This document shows positions 61,601-64,000 of a stretch of DNA of 64,000 nucleotides, piece by piece. The DNA lies in contig BRXU01000011.1 of the NCBI GenBank assembly GCA_030267565.1, positions 610,501 through 674,500 of the forward strand, in the 5' to 3' direction. Each line of letters starts with the position of its first letter. The stretch's first letter is position 1. The position numbers were made by a program, and so were the translations under genes. The notes under the pieces are model-generated. The model ran no database searches. It had not been told where the DNA came from and saw only the letters and a program-made list of their open reading frames with translations. The stretch is from Pleodorina starrii (taxonomy: Eukaryota > Chlorophyta > Chlorophyceae > Chlamydomonadales > Volvocaceae).

Positions 61601-63112
61601 AAAATCGGAAAGCGGCGGCGGCGGAAAGGGGGTTGGGTGCGGGCGCGGCATCGCAGCATGGAGACACGGGGAAAAGCAACCGACAACCGACAACCGACGG
61701 ACCGACCCGCGGGTCCAAACCCACCTGGACGCCCAGCGGCCCCAGTCGCCGCTGCAGCTCATAGGCGAAGAGCACCTGAGGGGGGTGGGTGTGGGGTGAG
61801 TGAGTCGGTGGAGGACTTGGGGAGCGCGGGGGGGATTGGAAGGGGCAACTGAGAGAGTGTGGGGTGTGGGGTAGTGGGGCGCCGAGGCGAGTACCGAGGC
61901 ACATCTGCATGTGCAGGTTGACCGCGGGCGGGCGGGCTGGCGGCATCCTCACCCTCACCCTCTCACCCTCTCATGACGTCATGAGGCACTCACGTTTGCG
62001 ACCTTGGACCAGGCGTACGTCATGCGGACGGTGCTGTGCAGGAAGACCCGTGGGTCGGTCGGCAGCTCGTAGCTGCGGTGCGACACCGACGACACGGTCA
62101 CCACTCGGCAGCGGTCGGCCACCAGCTTGGCCTCTAACTGCCGAGTCAGTTGGTAGGCGCCGAGGTAGTTGACCTGGCGGCGGCGGTTGGGGGGGCGGTT
62201 GGGCGGCGGTTGGGCCGGTTCGGGGGCCTCAATCGATTGTCGTACTTCGGTTACACATGCTGTCGTACACATGCTGTCGTACACATGCTGTCGTACATAC
62301 ACACAGACACATACCTGCACCAGCCTGTTCACTCCCCGCTCGTCCACCGGCGGGTCGGGCAACAGACTGGACCCGGCGTTGTTGATGAGGAAGTGGAGGG
62401 GGGTGGCGGTGTCGGAGAGCAGCGCGCGGGCGAATCGGGAGATGGAGGCAGGGTCGGATACGTCCAGGGGGGGTACGGCGGGCGGAAGCACAAAGTCCAG
62501 GGAGGGAGGCGAAGGACAGCCTGAGAACCTGCGGTATGTGGTCCAGGGGGGGCCGCAGGGGAGGGGGAGGGGGGGTCCAGGGCGGGTCAACAGGAGGGGG
62601 GGAGGGAGGGGGTGAAAGCGATGACCCGCGATGCCGCGAAGGTATCGGAGCCGGCGGGCTAGGGTCCGGAGAGAGCGGATCCGGGAGGTCGTGAGCCCGG
62701 GGATGCAAGGGGGAATCCAGGGGGGTCAGGGAGTGATATGCTCCTTTATCAAACAATGAGACACTGCGGACGTTGTTGAATCCAGGGGGGGGATTCAGGC
62801 GATGTCCATGTAACTCCCAGGTCCGTGAGGGTTCTGGATCGGGCCGGTTTTGCCGTACCTCTTCCGAATGGCCGCCACAACGCGCTCCGCCTTCGCGGGG
62901 TTGCGCACTCCGAAGATCACCTTGGCGCCGCGTTCCGCCAGCTGTGCCGCCGCCTCCAAACCCAGACCGCTGGTGGCGCCAGTGACCAGAGCAACACGGC
63001 CCTCCAGGTCGCGGCGGGGACTGCGGCCGGGAAAGTGGTCGTGCTGGGCTGGAGCGCGCGGCGATCGCGGCTGCTGCTGCTGCTGTTGTTGCTGCCCGTC
63101 GGGAGCGCCCAT
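58606..63112 (-). CDS. Short-chain dehydrogenase/reductase with long disordered C-terminal tail
   Basis: Nine exons, 62859-63112, 62315-62528, 61994-62173, 61725-61775, 61367-61525, 60979-61175, 60408-60636, 59896-60048 and 58606-59670, sum to 2,502 bases, exactly 833 codons plus TGA. Residues about 36-400 are a classical SDR: GRVALVTGATSGLGLEAA (cofactor-binding TGxxxGxG), LHFLINNAGSS (NNAG), VVTVSSVSHRS (catalytic Ser) and TYAWSKVAN (YxxxK), then CAVDPGGVRTS. The region around YDTHLAAALWSYSEKVAGL resembles the C-terminus of FEY/DHRSX-like SDRs. Before it is a Gln-rich leader of 35 residues. After it about 430 residues are low complexity: Ala/Gly/Pro/Ser with GGEVLIVAPRFEDDELL and an extreme basic end (KGKAKGKRHH). 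The substrate is unknown. The tail is joined in phase by two exons, so I treat it as one gene, but a separate downstream gene is possible. Confidence 0.8.
60146..60236. repeat. Degenerate telomere-like tract in an SDR intron
   Basis: About 90 bases of ttttaggg, ggttttagggttt, tagggttgggttttaggg and related words between exons 60408-60636 and 59896-60048. A reverse-orientation hint (aaatcctaaacctaaaacct) occurs near 52757 in a GT61 intron. Confidence 0.65.
60906..60968. repeat. Decamer (ACACCCATAC)n repeat in an SDR intron
   Basis: About six copies of a ten-base unit, running up to the donor of exon 60979-61175. The minus strand reads gtatgggtgt repeats starting about ten bases into the intron. 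Confidence 0.92.
62255..62296. repeat. 14-bp tandem repeat, three copies, in an SDR intron
   Basis: The unit ACATGCTGTCGTAC is present three times without change, close to the donor of exon 62315-62528. Confidence 0.93.
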
Positions 63113-64000
63113 TTTCTTTTGGCGAGGCTAGAGCTAATTGCTAGGTCTAGATTCTTGGGCACCGGAAGAAGAGAAGAAGAAAAGGTTGTCTGCTGGGTGA
63201 AAGCGCGGAAGCTGATTGCTGCGAGGAGCGCGCGGAAAAGAAAGAGGTGATGTGCGGAAGGGTGAAGATTGGATTTATTGTTTGGTTGTTGCGTTCCGGA
63301 AAGTCGGAAGTGGAAACAGCTCTGATACAGGATCAATTCCGGTCGCGCCTGAAGTCGATGGATTGTTCCTCCGCCGCCAATGATTGGTGATCTCTGCACT
63401 TCAGTGCCGAGGTGCCAAAGTCTCTTTCAGCGGGGCAGCCTCACCAGCGGCCCGTGACAGCCGTGCAATGCGCGTCTGCTGTTCCTGAAGTCGTGATCAA
63501 AGAAGAAGTCGCAGGCGGATCTGGACTGACAAGCGGCTGTGTGTGACTGCTGTCTGCGTGCAGCAGCTCAGCGGGAATGAGCCCGGCGGCGCAAACGGGT
63601 TGCCGGCTTCGCTGTCAGGCGGCTGCGTGCAATTCCAGCCTTGACGACTACTTTGCAATGCTAGATATTGGTCAATGTTGTAAAATGCCGACTGAAATGC
63701 TGGGAAAGGGTGGACTCCACAGATATTTGTCCTACAACGCCATCAAACTGCAATGAAGGCTCGCTCAGCCCATATCCAAAGTTTCATTTCGCGATGAAGG
63801 GCGATTGCTGCTCCGGTCAAGTCGCACCCAAGCCGCGAGTGTTTACACAGTCCACCGCTTGCTTGATAACTCAGTCCGGGCAGCGCAATGCGTTGACATT
63901 GAGAACGAGAGACAAACGAGCGCGGGCAGTGGGGCCCCGAGTGACCCGCGGGTCGGCGGGTCAGCTGGACGCGCGAAAATGGCCCCGGGGACGTTTTTGC
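63113..64000. promoter_or_regulatory. SDR upstream region
   Basis: No further gene is evident to the window edge. The first 300 bases are A/G-rich 5' UTR or promoter. A GACCCGCGGGTC palindrome lies at 63943-63954. Confidence 0.45.

Overview
The window is nuclear DNA from a GC-rich green alga of the Chlamydomonas/Volvox (volvocine, Chlamydomonadales) type. The evidence is short exons split by many small G-rich or C-rich introns, near-exclusive use of G/C-ending codons, long Ala/Gly/Pro/Ser/Gln runs, TGTAA-type polyadenylation signals, TTTTAGGG-like telomeric words, and algal or plastid genes (YCF54, plant-type IspG/HDS). I could not identify the species. There is no bacterial operon structure, rRNA, tRNA or CRISPR array.

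Layout: a 3'-partial tubulin-folding cofactor D gene (+, 236-3960); YCF54, a chlorophyll-cyclase factor (+, 5419-6291); HDS/IspG of the plastid MEP pathway (-, 8322 to about 17 kb); a small predicted coiled-coil gene (-, 17284-18767); a UBA-domain gene (-, 19742-21557), divergent from an organelle-targeted STI1/TIC40-C-terminus-like gene (+, 22086-24791); a five-unit polyubiquitin gene with an intron in every unit (-, 25500-27873); a C2-transmembrane-LysM gene (-, 30144-33177), divergent from an ARM/HEAT-like gene (+, 34156-37709, 5' end unresolved); importin-4 (-, 38584-48959, 21 exons); a GT61/DUF563 glycosyltransferase (-, 49900-54001); ribonucleotide reductase R2 (-, 55223-57597); and a short-chain dehydrogenase with a very long disordered tail (-, 58606-63112). 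I assembled exons by hand by requiring GT/GC-AG boundaries, matching phases and family continuity. Nearly every gene closes as an uninterrupted reading frame of whole codons.

The genes are housekeeping and plastid functions rather than one pathway. YCF54 and HDS both feed pigment synthesis and lie tail to tail. Polyubiquitin and the UBA protein belong to ubiquitin biology, and R2 and importin-4 to S-phase and nuclear import. The most notable signals are the C2-TM-LysM architecture; a recurrent 12-bp palindrome GACCC-NN-GGGTC (14 copies, one lying across a splice donor); tetranucleotide arrays that start exactly at 5' splice sites; three GC-AG introns; near-identical introns in the polyubiquitin repeats; a 125-bp duplication over the GT61 start codon; and the SDR fused to a disordered, basic-ended tail of about 480 residues.
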